A stretch of 64,000 bases of DNA from Lotus japonicus (lineage: Eukaryota > Streptophyta > Magnoliopsida > Fabales > Fabaceae). The position numbers and the translations under genes were made by a program. Below the pieces are notes generated by a model. That model did no database searches and was not told the origin of the DNA. It saw only the letters and a list, made by a program, of their open reading frames with translations. Positions 23,382 to 34,323 of this stretch are shown piece by piece (the stretch's first letter is position 1; the number at the start of each line of letters is the position of its first letter). The stretch lies in assembly GCF_012489685.1 (NCBI RefSeq), contig NC_080042.1, positions 53,806,066 to 53,870,065 of the forward strand, in the 5' to 3' direction.

Positions 23382-23950
23382 ATCTCCCCCTTTTTGATGA
23401 TGACAAAACTAAGATTTTTGATGAACAATTCTTAAACATTAAACTAAATTCACTCAGAGTTTAGAGATATAGAATAAGACTTATCCTGATGTGAATAGTT
23501 TATCTTGCTCATTCTGAATTCAAGTCACTGCTTGATTCTGAGCTTTGCTCCCCCTGAATCTAATACTTGATGAAAACATTAGTAAAGTCTAGATTCTGAG
23601 CTAAATGATATAGGAGTTCAGAGTGAAAAACTTATGACATAGATGAAAATAGAGTAATCAGAGCGCATAAGTAATCAGAGTCACGGACAAGGTATCAGAG
23701 TCTTGGGTATCAGAGTCAAATTAGAATCACTTCAGAAGAAGTGAAATGTATTCCTTGTATTTTCCCAGTGACACATCTATGGTCATAAAGGTGGAACTCT
23801 TAAATTCTCCAAAAGAAAAATAAATCACACTAACACATCTTACACATCAAAAACTGGGTTTACTCCCCCTTTTTGTCATAAGCAAAAAGCTTGGGGTGTG
23901 AAAAACTTAGCTTGAAGTACAAGGTACTCCCCCTTAGAGAAGGTCTAAGT
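23382..23950 (-). promoter_or_regulatory. Multiple polypurine tracts of young Sirevirus
   Basis: Read on the minus strand, AAAAAGGGGGAGAT abuts the 3' LTR (23,382-23,396) and primes plus-strand synthesis. Similar G-runs recur at about 23,549, 23,862 and 23,926. Several polypurine-like tracts upstream of the 3' LTR are a known hallmark of Sireviruses. Confidence 0.8.
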
Positions 23951-24121
23951 TTAAAGAAAATGAAAACGATGCATGAATCAGAGTTAGGCGAAATAAATAG
24001 AAGAGTTAATGCAAGATAAGAACGTTTACCACCGGCCAAGGGAGTAAAGAGGAGGGTCAGTTACCAAGAACTTAACCTCGAGAAACTGTAGGAGCATTAA
24101 CTTTCAGAGAGAAAGTGAAGC

Positions 24122-24130
24122 CTATATAAA
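24122..24130 (+). promoter_or_regulatory. TATA box of the antisense mini-gene
   Basis: CTATATAAA stands on the plus strand 55-63 bp upstream of the ATG at 24,185. Transcription would start about 30 bp downstream, leaving a short leader ending in an A-run just before the ATG. Confidence 0.55.
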
Positions 24131-24184
24131 GCGTTGGAGAGAGAGGTAAGCTTCACAACTCGAGCAATTTTCAGTAAAAAAAAA

Positions 24185-24577
24185 ATGGCATCATACATCG
24201 TAGCACTAGAAGAGCTGAGAAAGAAGGCCTTTGAGGAGGACTTGTTCCTGAACATTAGGCTTCCAGAGGGTACACAGACCATCTCAGAGCTAACACGGAC
24301 ACTGCTGGAGGAGGACCTACGTCCAGAGTTGAAGAGAGACTTGAGGGAATTTCTTGCCTTCGTGGAGGAGGTGCAAGAACTCAGCCAGCTTGAACTCAAG
24401 CTGCTGGAAGAAAAAGAGATTTTTGAAGAGAAGCTCAAGACTGCAGAAGAAATTCTGGAGAGGGATGAGCTAAAAGACAGGCTCAACAACATCCATTATG
24501 CACTGGAGCGTCTGGAGAAGGAGAGGTCAGAGCAGCGCCAGGAGTGCAGAAGAATGAGGAGGGATCCTCCATTCTAG
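24185..24577 (+). CDS. Antisense 130-residue coiled-coil protein inside the young Sirevirus
   Basis: The start chosen is the ATG at 24,185 (MASYIVALEELRKK), after an A-run and downstream of a TATA box at 24,122; an in-frame ATG at 24,134 would lie too close to that box. The product is about 130 residues, very rich in Glu, Lys, Arg and Leu, with heptad-like leucines from about residue 45 to 120, so probably a soluble helical coiled coil. It ends in a basic tail (RRMRRDPPF). I recognise no catalytic motif, signal peptide or membrane segment. An AATAAA signal follows at 24,633. It runs opposite to gag, pol and env-like ORF and lies between the env-like ORF and the 3' LTR. Function unknown; inference only: an element-encoded accessory factor, or a captured host fragment. 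Confidence 0.6.
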   Translation: MASYIVALEELRKKAFEEDLFLNIRLPEGTQTISELTRTLLEEDLRPELKRDLREFLAFVEEVQELSQLELKLLEEKEIFEEKLKTAEEILERDELKDRLNNIHYALERLEKERSEQRQECRRMRRDPPF

Positions 24578-24632
24578 GATTTTAGGAAAAAGAAAGAGAA
24601 TGTATGATGTAAAAGCGTTTATGATGAATACT

Positions 24633-24638
24633 AATAAA
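24633..24638 (+). terminator. Polyadenylation signal of the antisense mini-gene
   Basis: AATAAA lies 56 bp after the stop codon of the antisense ORF, in AT-rich sequence. Confidence 0.4.
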
Positions 24639-24666
24639 AAATTAATTTGCAAACATAATGTCAGAA

Positions 24667-24688
24667 ATATATATATATATATATATAT
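24667..24688. repeat. (AT)11 microsatellite
   Basis: A perfect AT dinucleotide run between the antisense gene and the env-like ORF end. Confidence 0.95.
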
Positions 24689-24797
24689 GCATAGATAATC
24701 ACAAACGAACAAAGTAAAGATTAATAAGAAAGAGCTAGACGTTAACGAAATAAAACATAGATAAAGAAAAAGAAATCAAAGCGGAGATATCCTAAAG

Positions 24798-27695
24798 CTA
24801 GGGTTTATCAGATCGACGCAGAAGTTCCATCATCATTTGCTTCATTTCAATCAGCAGAGACTCATGAGTGTCAAGACGTTGTTCCACAATGTCGAGTCTG
24901 GACGAGTTTGGCTGTGCAGAACTAGAAGGAACATTCTGAGCAGCGTGAGGATCTGGAGTGGAAGCAGAAGCAGCAGGAGTAAAAACTACGGGTGCAAGTG
25001 CTTGGCATCTAAGAGCTTCAGCCTCAGCTTCAAGTCGTTCTGTCTCTAATCTGGCTTGTTCAGCTTGAGCTGCTGCTTGACGTGCAGCTTCTTCTGCTTG
25101 TTCTTTCTTTCTTTTGGCTTCTTCAATAGCTTCAAGTAGCTTATGTCTCTGTTCTTGTTCATGAAGAGCCACCCTTCTAGCAAACCTTTGCTTTGCAGCC
25201 TCGATCCTCTGACTTCCCTCTGCATGCAGGAGCTGCATCATAACTGGAACTTGAGCCACTAGCCAAGTGCCCAGATTGTTCCACTCTTCAGCCACATGTT
25301 CAGCATTCTCGCTTAGGTCAGTCTGACCTTGCACATTGCGTAGCATCAAAGAGGCTTCATGATAGAAAATATTGATGCACTCAGAGAGAGATGTGGGTCG
25401 GAGGTGAGTGTAAGGAATTATAGAGAGGTTGGTTTCAGGAGAGGCTGGGTGATTGCTGCTGTGAGCTTCAGAGGCACCTTGTGGAGAGCCAATGTTAAAC
25501 ATTTGAGCATTTGGTTCAGAGGTTCCAAGGTGAGGTTCTGAAGTTTCAACCAGAGGATGGGGTGATCTAACTGAGGATTGGTTAGACACAGATTGTTCTG
25601 GTTCAGGTTCTGGTTGAATAGGCTCGTGTTGGTCAGGGGCAGGGTGAGCTTGTTGAGCCAAAGGGTCTGCCTCATGTAAAGGATTGGCCAAGATAGGTTC
25701 ATCTGGGTCAACTAGACGTTCGGGTCTAGGGCCAGGATATCTCCTAGGGCTTGGACAAGTGAGATAATATTCTTCTAAGGTAGACACCTTTTCTTTTCTA
25801 ACTTCCATGAATTTTCGAAGGGATTCAGAGTTGTTGGAAGGAGAAGAATCAGCAACATTTGTTTGGAAGGATACGGGTGTAAGGGCTGTGGAAGAGTCTG
25901 TATCCGTGGTTCTGGGAGCCAGACATTCTGTTGCTCTTGGGACAGAGTGATCAGAGGTTCTGGGTCCAAGTTCTGTTTGGTTAGGCTCTGGTTGCTCATG
26001 AATGATGGGTTCAGAAGTTAATGGGTTGTACGGGATGGTAATGGGAGAGGTTGGTTCATCTGGCCTAGAGGGTTGGTTCTGGAGCAAATTCCAGAGAGGT
26101 GCTTCAGTAGGGGAAGGTTGAAAAAATGAAGACCTTGGGGAATGTGGTGGAGAGGTGGTTTGTGCAGCTGGTTGGGACTCAGGAATAGGAGTGAGGGGAT
26201 TTGAAGATTGTTTGAGCATGACTGATATGGGGAGTGCATCAAATAAATTCAAATCATCATCAGAAGCAACTGCAGACTTACTTGAATGTGCTGATGATCT
26301 TGTCACTCTGACAGGAGTTTCAATCCTTCTGATCACTTCAGCAGTTGGTTCCACCCGAGTAGGCTTCACCACAATTCTGACCTGCTTCTTCTTCTTCTTA
26401 GGAGAAGGAGGACCATCCTCATTATCACCATCATCACCATCATCGGGCTTGCTGGTTTCATCATGTTTTCTCTTGGATTGACCAGTCTTCTTCTTTTTGG
26501 TCAGAGGGACATCTGATTCCTCAGAAGATTCTTCTAGGATCATCTTCCTCTGAACTTTCTTCTTAATAGGAGAAGAAAACTCTGGAGCTGGCGGCAGTCT
26601 GCTGAAGAATTCATCGAGATCAATTTCAAAGCCTTGAGCCCTTAGGTCTTCAACATAGCACCTAATGGCTTCAGGATTGTCTGCCTGTGTCCACAGAGGG
26701 TAGTCATTCAGAGGCACCCTTCTACTTCTGATTTCAGAAGATGTGTCTTCATGGGCAGGAGCAATCTTCTTCTTGACTAGGCCCATTTTCTTTAGAGAAT
26801 TTGCAGTGAAGACATCACCGACAATGGTGGTCAGATCCTCTGTGCATCCAGCATTTACCAGATCTTGAATGAGGCCACTCTCAATGAAGAGATCAGACAA
26901 CAGTCTCCCAAAGGGAATATACTTGATTGCTGACTTGATGGAGGCAGTGGTACGAGACTTCCGGATACACTCCTTCAAGTAGGAGAACAGGAAGTAGGGA
27001 AGGCAGATCTTCTTCTTGTCTTGGATGAAGAACAACATCGCCTTCTGGTTGAAGTTGATGTAGTCTGGGGAACTGCCCTTTGGTCTCTGGTTTATGCAGT
27101 GGAGCAAAATCTTGTGCCAGATCCTGAGCTTGGGATGAAGGTCCATCACTTTGTAATTAGTCTTGCCCGGTTTGTAATTGGTGTACAGGGCCTTGTTGGT
27201 CTCATCCTTCGTCTTGGGTTTCAGCTTTGATTCAGTGAATTGGAAACGATACCCAAGAGCAGTTTCTGCACCCAGCAGGTTCACGAAAGACTTCTCTGTA
27301 ATGATGATCTTTCTTCCAAGAATGTGAGATACCACCTGAGTATCATCGCAGTCGGCGTGCTTCCAGAATTCCTTGATCAGTTTATCATACACCGGTCCTC
27401 GAAGCCTGTTGAAGTAATTTCCCCAACCTTGAACTTGGACTTCAGGACGAAGATCATACCCATTTGTAGCAAGGTTGTCGAGGTCGAATCTCCATTCTGC
27501 CAGTACTAGAAGTTCCTCAGGAGCATATACGCAGTGAACGGCACAACCCCGTTCTGTAATCGAAATAATCTGCTCTTGAGCTTGACCTTGATCTTGAGTC
27601 GGATTCTCAGGACCCCTTTGACCTGTTGCTAGACCAACTACCATATGAGGGAACTGGGTTGCATCTGCAGTAGCTCTTCTGGTTTGACTCACCAT
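24798..27695 (-). CDS. Sirevirus env-like (third) ORF, 965 residues
   Basis: The frame is open from 27,878, but the ATG at 27,695 (MVSQTRRAT) is the likelier start. It follows pol by 443 bp. Residues about 60-240 form a folded-looking block (WRFDLDNL, GPVYDKLIKEFWKH, VSHILGRKIIITEKSFVNLLG) resembling the plant-transposon domain found in env-like ORFs of Sireviruses. Next come Lys-rich nuclear-localisation-like runs (KKKKTGQSKRKH, SPKKKKKQ), a long Pro/Ser/Glu-rich disordered part, and a C-terminal coiled coil (about residues 830-900, EEAKRKKEQAEEAARQAAAQAEQ). I see no signal peptide from this start and no convincing membrane anchor, so a true envelope role is doubtful; the basic runs suggest a nuclear or nucleic-acid-binding role. 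The frame is intact, implying recent function. Confidence 0.82.
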   Translation of the reverse strand: MVSQTRRATADATQFPHMVVGLATGQRGPENPTQDQGQAQEQIISITERGCAVHCVYAPEELLVLAEWRFDLDNLATNGYDLRPEVQVQGWGNYFNRLRGPVYDKLIKEFWKHADCDDTQVVSHILGRKIIITEKSFVNLLGAETALGYRFQFTESKLKPKTKDETNKALYTNYKPGKTNYKVMDLHPKLRIWHKILLHCINQRPKGSSPDYINFNQKAMLFFIQDKKKICLPYFLFSYLKECIRKSRTTASIKSAIKYIPFGRLLSDLFIESGLIQDLVNAGCTEDLTTIVGDVFTANSLKKMGLVKKKIAPAHEDTSSEIRSRRVPLNDYPLWTQADNPEAIRCYVEDLRAQGFEIDLDEFFSRLPPAPEFSSPIKKKVQRKMILEESSEESDVPLTKKKKTGQSKRKHDETSKPDDGDDGDNEDGPPSPKKKKKQVRIVVKPTRVEPTAEVIRRIETPVRVTRSSAHSSKSAVASDDDLNLFDALPISVMLKQSSNPLTPIPESQPAAQTTSPPHSPRSSFFQPSPTEAPLWNLLQNQPSRPDEPTSPITIPYNPLTSEPIIHEQPEPNQTELGPRTSDHSVPRATECLAPRTTDTDSSTALTPVSFQTNVADSSPSNNSESLRKFMEVRKEKVSTLEEYYLTCPSPRRYPGPRPERLVDPDEPILANPLHEADPLAQQAHPAPDQHEPIQPEPEPEQSVSNQSSVRSPHPLVETSEPHLGTSEPNAQMFNIGSPQGASEAHSSNHPASPETNLSIIPYTHLRPTSLSECINIFYHEASLMLRNVQGQTDLSENAEHVAEEWNNLGTWLVAQVPVMMQLLHAEGSQRIEAAKQRFARRVALHEQEQRHKLLEAIEEAKRKKEQAEEAARQAAAQAEQARLETERLEAEAEALRCQALAPVVFTPAASASTPDPHAAQNVPSSSAQPNSSRLDIVEQRLDTHESLLIEMKQMMMELLRRSDKP

Positions 27696-28138
27696 TTTTG
27701 GAGCGGTTGAAGGTTTAGGTAGAAGATGAAGGTTGAAAGATGAAGAGAGATCGAGAGAGAAATCGAGGATAAGCGGTTTTGAAATAGCAAGAGAGAGAAA
27801 GAGTAAAAACCGAAAGTGAAGGAGATCGTGTGTGTATAGTGGGTTTTGACAAATAACCGTTGTTGATTCAAAAAGCAATTTAAAATCAACGGTTGAAAAT
27901 TAAAGATAGATAGTAACAGTAAATACACATATCACACACAGGAGAGAAGCACATCTACACACAACATGACAGACTGTCACACGGGCACAAGGAACTATGC
28001 ATCAGAAATACTGACACACGTGTTGTTGTCTCAGCTTCAGAGTCAGTACCAATGGGTACACACACTCTGATTGAGTTACTTTCTGGACTAGACATCTTCT
28101 GATCAAGAAGTATCATAGTCAGAGGTTCTGATCCATCT
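27696..28138 (-). other. Spacer between pol and env-like ORF
   Basis: Non-coding in the element's sense. In frame with the env-like ORF the codons from 27,878 are open but hydrophobic and low in complexity (Phe/Leu/Ser), best seen as leader. A splice acceptor for a subgenomic env mRNA may lie here but I cannot define one. Confidence 0.4.
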
Positions 28139-31100
28139 TCACTCTGGACAAAAGTCCATGTTCAGATTTTTCAGAATAAAATTAAATCTATCCTCTGCTA
28201 AGGGCTTTGTAAAGATATCTGCCCATTGATGGTCAGTATCAACAAACTTCAGAAGAAGTACGCCCTTCTGTACATAATCTCTAATAAAGTGATACTTTAC
28301 CTCAATGTGCTTTGCCCTTGAATGCAAGATAGGATTCTTACTCAATGAGATTGCAGCAGTGTTATCACAATAGATTGGGATATTGCTCTCAAGGATCTGA
28401 TAATCCTCCAGCTGATGTTTCATCCAGAGCATCTGAGTGCTGCATATTGCTGCTGAGATATATTCTGCCTCTGCAGTTGATAGTGCAATGGTTGATTGCC
28501 TCTTGCTTGCCCATGAGACTAGATTGCTTCCCAGAAATTGACAATTTCCAGAAGTACTTTTTCTCTCTGTTCTATCTCCAGCATAATCAGCATCACAATA
28601 ACCTGAAAGCTTATACTCTGATGTTTTCTTATACATCAAGCCAAGGTTAGTGGTGCCTTTCAGATACCTTAGGATCCTCTTAACAGCAGTTAAGTGGGTT
28701 TCCCTTGGATCTGATTGGAAACGAGCACATAAATGAACACTAAATAGTATGTCTGGCCTAGATGCAGTTAAGTATAGAAGTGAACCTATCATGCCACGAT
28801 AGAGCTTCTGACATACTTTACCACTTTTATCTTCTTTCTCCAGAATGCATGTAGGATGCATTGGAGTCTTGGCCACTGTAGATTCCAGCATATTGAACTT
28901 CTTCAGAAGTTCTTTAGTGTACTTGCTCTGATGGATATATGTTCCTTCTGGTGTTTGATCAACTTGTATTCCCAGAAAGTACTTTAATCCTCCCATCATA
29001 CTCATCTCAAATTCAGCCTGCATCATCTCAGAAAATTCTTTGCATAGAGATTGATTAGCATAACCAAATATAATATCATCAACATAAATTTGCACAATTA
29101 AGATATCATCTTTATAAGTCTTGCAAAAAAGAGTTGTATCTACTTTACCCCTTACAAACTCATTCTCCAGAAGAAATGAGCTGAGTCTCTCATACCATGC
29201 TCTGGGAGCTTGCTTCAGACCATAGAGTGACTTCTTCAATTTGAACACATGGTCTGGCTTCTTCTCATCTTCAAAACCTGGGGGTTGATGAACATAGACT
29301 TCCTCTGAAATATAACCATTTAGGAAGGCACTCTTCACGTCCATCTGATGTAAAACTATGTTGTGATTCACTGAAAAAGAGATCAACAGTCTGATTGCCT
29401 CCAGTCTTGCTACTGGAGCAAATGTTTCAGTGTAGTCTATTCCTTCCTGCTGGCTGTAGTCTTGAGCAACTAGCCTTGCCTTGTTTCTGACTACATCTCC
29501 TTTCTCATTCAGCTTGTTTCTGAATACCCATTTTGTTCCAATTACATGGACACTCTCAGGCTTCTTCACTAAGCTCCAAACATCGTTCTTGGAGAATTGA
29601 TTCAATTCTTCTTCCATAGCCAGAATCCAATCCTTGTCCTGAAGAGCTTCATCTATGGACTTGGGTTCAATTAAGGACACCAATCCTTTCAGACTGAGCA
29701 AGGTCTCTTCAGAGGGTCTGAAGGCTGATCTGGTTCTGACTGGTTCGTCTTTGTTGCCCAGAATCAATTCCTTAGGGTGAGCTGCAGTGATTCTGCTCTT
29801 CTTCAGAGTTTGTGAGTTAGAGGGACCAGCTTCTTCCTCTGGTTCATCTTCCTCTGGCTCAGCTTCCTCTGGAGCTTTGCCTTTGTCAGAAACATTAATG
29901 CTTAAATCTGCAAACTTCTCAACTAGCTTTGACTGGTCAGAGTCAAGCTTATCGTCAAATCTAACATGAATAGATTCTTCAATAGTCTTAGCATCAGTAT
30001 TATAAAATCTAAAACCTTTAGATCTCTCAGAATAACCAAGTAATAGACACTTAGAAGACTTAGCATCAAATTTATGCAATCTATCCTTAGTATTGAGAAC
30101 ATAACAAACACAGCCAAAAGGATGAAAATAAGAAATGTTGGGTTTTATGTTCTTCCACAATTCATAATGAGTCTTATTCAGAATTGGTCTCACAGAGATT
30201 CTGTTATGAATGTAACATGTTGTATTTACTGCCTCTGCCCAAAAGTGCTTAGCCATGCCAGTTTCTTGGAGCATGGTTCTAGCCATCTCCTGAAGAGTTC
30301 TGTTCTTCCTCTCAACAACACCATTTTGTTGAGGAGTTCTGGGACAAGAGAAATCATGTGCAATTCCATAGGAATCAAACAGACTCCCAAACTTGTCATT
30401 CTCAAACTCTCCACCATGGTCACTTCTGACACGCACAATCCTACAAGCCTTCTCGTTTTGCACTTGAGCAATGAAGGTAGAGAACACAGCATGAGACTCA
30501 TCCTTGCGGGTTAGAAACTTTACCCATGTCCAGCGGCTATAGTCATCAACGATAACCATCCCATATCTCTTGCCACCTATAGACTCAGTTTTCACTGGTC
30601 CAAAAAGGTCGATATGCAGAAGTTCCAACGGCCTTGAGGTTGAGACAACATTCTTTGCCTTGAAAGGGACTTTTGTGAATTTGCCTTTCTGACATGCTTC
30701 ACAGAGAGCGTCTGAAGCGAACTTCAGATTGGGTAAGCCCCTGACAAGGTTTAGCTTGCTCAGCTGAGAAATCTTTCTCATACTGGCATGCCCTAACCGT
30801 CTATGCCATACCCACTGCTCTTCATTAACAGACAGAAGGCACTTCACATTCTGAGCCTCCAACTCAGATAATCTGATCTTATAAATGTTGTTCTTCCTCT
30901 TGCTGTTAAACAGAACAGAGCCATCGATTTGACTTACAGCCCGGCAGGACTTTTGATTGAATATAACATCATAACCCTTGTCAGCTAATTGACTTATAGA
31001 CAATAAGTTATGTGTTAAGCCGTCTACCAATAACACATTATCAATGCATGGACTACTATCTACACAAATAGTACCAGTACCAACAATTTTACCCTTTTCA

Positions 31101-31243
31101 TTTCCTCCAAAGCCAACTTCGCCTCCAGGCTTAAGTTTCAGCTCTCGGAACATACGCCTTTCTCCCGTCATGTGACGCGAGCATCCACTGTCCAGATACC
31201 ATGATTGGTGTTTCAGTGGAGCTATCAAGGATATCTGCAACAT
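28139..31243 (-). CDS. pol: Young Sirevirus pol: protease, integrase, RT, RNase H
   Basis: 1,034 codons without a stop. Residues 14-27 hold the aspartic protease motif [13 protein letters not shown] (Asp18). WHRRLGH at about 147 and C181/C184 form the integrase zinc-finger region. The integrase triad is D212, D275 and E311 (D-D-35-E spacing) with SDHGGEFEN and ERKNRTL. The reverse transcriptase spans about 560-800 with [30 protein letters not shown] and YVDD at 720-723. RNase H is about 880-1,015 ([29 protein letters not shown]). All catalytic residues looked for are present. The first codons overlap the gag frame by 113 bp in the +1 frame, so expression needs a ribosomal shift, or one base was lost. 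There is no good separate start: the first Met is merely the first ATG. Confidence 0.93.
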   Translation of the reverse strand: MLQISLIAPLKHQSWYLDSGCSRHMTGERRMFRELKLKPGGEVGFGGNEKGKIVGTGTICVDSSPCIDNVLLVDGLTHNLLSISQLADKGYDVIFNQKSCRAVSQIDGSVLFNSKRKNNIYKIRLSELEAQNVKCLLSVNEEQWVWHRRLGHASMRKISQLSKLNLVRGLPNLKFASDALCEACQKGKFTKVPFKAKNVVSTSRPLELLHIDLFGPVKTESIGGKRYGMVIVDDYSRWTWVKFLTRKDESHAVFSTFIAQVQNEKACRIVRVRSDHGGEFENDKFGSLFDSYGIAHDFSCPRTPQQNGVVERKNRTLQEMARTMLQETGMAKHFWAEAVNTTCYIHNRISVRPILNKTHYELWKNIKPNISYFHPFGCVCYVLNTKDRLHKFDAKSSKCLLLGYSERSKGFRFYNTDAKTIEESIHVRFDDKLDSDQSKLVEKFADLSINVSDKGKAPEEAEPEEDEPEEEAGPSNSQTLKKSRITAAHPKELILGNKDEPVRTRSAFRPSEETLLSLKGLVSLIEPKSIDEALQDKDWILAMEEELNQFSKNDVWSLVKKPESVHVIGTKWVFRNKLNEKGDVVRNKARLVAQDYSQQEGIDYTETFAPVARLEAIRLLISFSVNHNIVLHQMDVKSAFLNGYISEEVYVHQPPGFEDEKKPDHVFKLKKSLYGLKQAPRAWYERLSSFLLENEFVRGKVDTTLFCKTYKDDILIVQIYVDDIIFGYANQSLCKEFSEMMQAEFEMSMMGGLKYFLGIQVDQTPEGTYIHQSKYTKELLKKFNMLESTVAKTPMHPTCILEKEDKSGKVCQKLYRGMIGSLLYLTASRPDILFSVHLCARFQSDPRETHLTAVKRILRYLKGTTNLGLMYKKTSEYKLSGYCDADYAGDRTERKSTSGNCQFLGSNLVSWASKRQSTIALSTAEAEYISAAICSTQMLWMKHQLEDYQILESNIPIYCDNTAAISLSKNPILHSRAKHIEVKYHFIRDYVQKGVLLLKFVDTDHQWADIFTKPLAEDRFNFILKNLNMDFCPE

Positions 31244-33041
31244 AGATAATCTTGTCCTTTGGTACCCACTTTCTGGGTCCTCTCTTGTTAGTTACCCCAG
31301 AGGTTCTGATCACCTTGGGTGTCTCAACATGATATTTTAAAGGAATATTTGCATGATATTTAGTCATAGAGAAGGATCCCTTTTTAAGAGGGTTTTTAGC
31401 AACTTTAGCAGGTAAAGGATCAGGCAATATGGTACCAGAGGGAACAAAGCATTCATACAAGGATTTAGCTTTAGACACAGAGGGCTCATTTCTAATTGGT
31501 TTAGAATAGCCAATGCCATGCATTCCATTTCTGCTTACGCCATAGATCATTGAAGCCATTAAGCTTCTATCCACGCTTTTAGCTAGGAATCTTTGAAAAG
31601 ACTTTTCATACTTAGACTCATTTCTACAATCAGAGGCATCACAGACAACAATTTCTTCTAACTTAGCAATCTGGTTCTTAAGCACAGAGTTAGAATTGAT
31701 CAAAGCATGATTATCATTTTTCAAATCAGAAATAATTTTCTCTTGTTCAGAAGGAGTCTTGGAAACAGCAGATAAGTCCTTTTTCAGCTTCTTATGCTTA
31801 GACAATAAGGAGTTATATTTATCCATGATATCAGACAATGCATGTTTCAGTTCAGAGGTAGAGAAAGAAGCGAATACCTCATTTTCATCGTCTGAGTTAG
31901 GATCTCCTTTTGATTCTGAGTCAGAGTCAACAGCTCCCTTTGACTCTGCTTCCTTGTCTTTGACAATAGCCATGAGTCCTTGGACTTCACCATCAGAGTC
32001 AACATCCTCTGACTCTGATTCATCAAATGTAACCATCAGACTCTTCTTTGTCTTGAAGTGCTTCTTTGGCTTCTTGTCCTTCTTCAACTTTGGACAGTCA
32101 CTTTTGTAGTGCCCTGATTCTTTGCACTCAAAGCATGTGACTTCCTTAAGTGAGGACTTCTTCTGACCTGAGGATTCAGACTTTCCTTTTGCCTTTCCAG
32201 AGCCTTTGTATTTGCTCTTCCTATGCTTCCAGATGCGATTGAGTCTCTTGGAGATCAGAGTCAGCTCATCTTCATCAGAATCTTCTGATGCTTCTTCAGA
32301 TTCCTCTTCTTCAGCTTGAAGAGCTTTTGACTTCTCAGCCTTAGCCTTTTCAGATTTAGATTTCAAGGCTATGGACTTTTTCCTCAGATCTTGCATCTCT
32401 GAGCGCTTCAGCTCATGGCATTTCAAAATGCTGATGAGTTCTTCTAAACTCATATTCTCAACATCTCTCGTGAGCTCTATTGAAGTCACTAAAGGCATCC
32501 AACTTTCAGGAAGACACCTGATGACCCTTATGACATGATCTTTTGTCGTGTAGCTCTTGTTGAGAGGTTGTATGCCAGCTACAAGCAACTGAAATCTGGA
32601 GAACATTTCTTCAATGGACTCATTTGGCTCCATGATGAAGGATTCATACTTTTGGATCAAAGACAATGCCTTTGATTCTTTGACTTTCTTGTTTCCTTCA
32701 TGAGACATCTTCAGAGATTCGAAAATGCCTTTCGCAAACTCACGATCTGTAATCTTCTGGTACTCTTCATAGGAAATAGCACTTAGAAGAATTGCTCTTG
32801 CTTTGTGATGTTGTGAGTACAGCTTCTTTTGATCTGCAGTCATCTCTGACCTTGGGATCTTCTTGCCATCTGCATCAACTGGACGCTCGTAGCCATCCAC
32901 AATAATATCCCAGAGATCTGCATCGAAACCCAGAAAGAAACTTTCCAGTCTATCTTTCCAATATTCGAACCTTTGACCGTCGAACATAGGAGGCTTTGCA
33001 TTGTAACCATCTCTTTGAGTTTCACTGGTGGTGGCAGCCAT
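31131..33041 (-). CDS. gag: Young Sirevirus gag, 636 residues
   Basis: It starts at ATG 33,041, 60 bp after the primer-binding site. Residues about 20-230 are the copia-type gag capsid region ([50 protein letters not shown]). An acidic stretch (about 245-265) precedes a CCHC zinc knuckle, [14 protein letters not shown], at about residue 303-316, which binds element RNA. It is followed by a long Lys/Ser/Glu-rich coiled region. The end, including a [15 protein letters not shown] block, normally leads directly into the protease; here that continuation is in the +1 frame and gag terminates 113 bp into it. Gag forms cytoplasmic virus-like particles. Confidence 0.93.
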   Translation of the reverse strand: MAATTSETQRDGYNAKPPMFDGQRFEYWKDRLESFFLGFDADLWDIIVDGYERPVDADGKKIPRSEMTADQKKLYSQHHKARAILLSAISYEEYQKITDREFAKGIFESLKMSHEGNKKVKESKALSLIQKYESFIMEPNESIEEMFSRFQLLVAGIQPLNKSYTTKDHVIRVIRCLPESWMPLVTSIELTRDVENMSLEELISILKCHELKRSEMQDLRKKSIALKSKSEKAKAEKSKALQAEEEESEEASEDSDEDELTLISKRLNRIWKHRKSKYKGSGKAKGKSESSGQKKSSLKEVTCFECKESGHYKSDCPKLKKDKKPKKHFKTKKSLMVTFDESESEDVDSDGEVQGLMAIVKDKEAESKGAVDSDSESKGDPNSDDENEVFASFSTSELKHALSDIMDKYNSLLSKHKKLKKDLSAVSKTPSEQEKIISDLKNDNHALINSNSVLKNQIAKLEEIVVCDASDCRNESKYEKSFQRFLAKSVDRSLMASMIYGVSRNGMHGIGYSKPIRNEPSVSKAKSLYECFVPSGTILPDPLPAKVAKNPLKKGSFSMTKYHANIPLKYHVETPKVIRTSGVTNKRGPRKWVPKDKIIYVADILDSSTETPIMVSGQWMLASHDGRKAYVPRAET

Positions 33042-33099
33042 TGTTTTTCACACCGGCCCGGATCACTGAACACTGTTAGGTGTGGTAATCAGAACTTGC

Positions 33100-33111
33100 G
33101 CTCTGATACCA
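33100..33111 (-). promoter_or_regulatory. Primer-binding site of young Sirevirus
   Basis: The minus strand reads TGGTATCAGAGC, the exact initiator tRNA-Met complement, two bases from the 5' LTR end. Confidence 0.93.
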
Positions 33112-33113
33112 AT

Positions 33114-34323
33114 TGAAGGTATGAAAAACGGTAGAAAAGGGGGGGGGTTTGAATAACGTTTTCAGTATAAAGCTTCCACCTTAAAGATTTTGACAAATCT
33201 TTCGAGAACTTCAGTGCTAAAGATAAGAGATAGAAAAGCACACAAGGATTTTATCCTGGTTCACTTGATAAGTCACTCAAGCTACTCCAGTCCACCCGTT
33301 AAGGTGATTTCTTCCTTCTTAGAATGAAGGCAATACACTAATCAGGTAAGAGTTACAACCGCACTTGAAACCTACAAGTGACTAACAATTACACTGACTT
33401 AGCTCACACTAAGATTCACTCTCTTAGTCTTCTCTAGGATCCGATCAACCTTGATCTCCTAAAGGAACTAAACAAACTGTTTATCAAAGAATTGTTTACA
33501 AGAGATTTGCTTCTAAAAAGCTAATAGTAAACTCAATGAATTTCAGATGAAAGAAAGCTTAGAAGAATTTGAATTTGTCTTGCGCGTATGTGAATGCTTC
33601 TAGCCGCTTCTTTCAGTCTTCAGCCTCTTTATATACTCCAAGGATTAGGGTTGAGCGTTGCATGGAAAATGCTACCGTTGGAGGGCAGTTCTGGAAAATC
33701 CAGCTTCCGCTGTGTCTGAGACTGTTAGGTAGGTCGTCAGGAAGGTACAGTTGCTTTTGTACTTGGATAGCGACTTGACCTTTAAACCTAGGAGACTTCT
33801 GATCAGGGGAATGCTTCATATTGGAACTTGTGAAGCCGGTTGATCAGAGTCAGAGGGAAAGCCCAGATCCTCTGACCATTGTTTCTTCTGATTCTGAACT
33901 CAGAGGGAAGTACATGGTCTTCAGAGTATCTTGCTTCTGGACATCAGAATTTCACTAATCAGCTTCTGGATCTTCAGAGTCTTCTACACCATCAGAATAT
34001 CTGAGCCTTCAGTGTTTCTTGGTTATCAGACTTTCTGGATCTTCAGAACTTCTAGTGACTGAGTCCACATCAGAGTTTGTATAACTTCAGAACTTCTGAA
34101 GCTTTTACACTGTTCATACTGAACATGGTGAATGCGAAAGCGTTGCTTGGGTCGCTCTTTATACACAGTGCTTCTGATTTGTGTGAGATTGAGTTGAGGT
34201 CAGAGCCTGTAAATAGCACACTCAGAAAAACACGTTAGAGTACCACAATTGTTCATATCAAAAGGTTAACTTGTAATCATCAAAACATAGAGTTGTACTA
34301 CTAGATCAACACTTGATCTTACA
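33114..34323 (-). repeat. 5' LTR of young Sirevirus (1,210 bp)
   Basis: Partner of 22,174-23,381, with about eight substitutions seen by eye. The minus-strand promoter TATATAAAG lies at about 33,627-33,637. A G-run at 33,138-33,146 differs in length between the two LTRs. Confidence 0.93.

Larger units (their letters stand above)
22174..34323 (-). mobile_element. Young, nearly complete Sirevirus, 12.15 kb
   Basis: A full-length Ty1/copia element on the minus strand, TGAAGGT...GATCTTACA on the plus strand, flanked by a perfect GGTTT (22,169-22,173 and 34,324-34,328). Order of transcription: 5' LTR (33,114-34,323), primer-binding site, gag, pol, env-like ORF, an oppositely oriented small gene, polypurine tracts, 3' LTR (22,174-23,381). 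Comparing the LTRs by eye I found about eight substitutions in 1.2 kb, so the insertion is recent. All three large frames are long and open; only a +1 frame change separates gag from pol. It interrupts the protease/integrase boundary of the outer Sirevirus. Confidence 0.93.

Noticed and set aside
25418..26242. Minus-strand frames out of phase with the env-like ORF
   Set aside because: Shadow frames of a Pro/Ser/Glu-rich coding stretch; the 965-residue frame explains the region.
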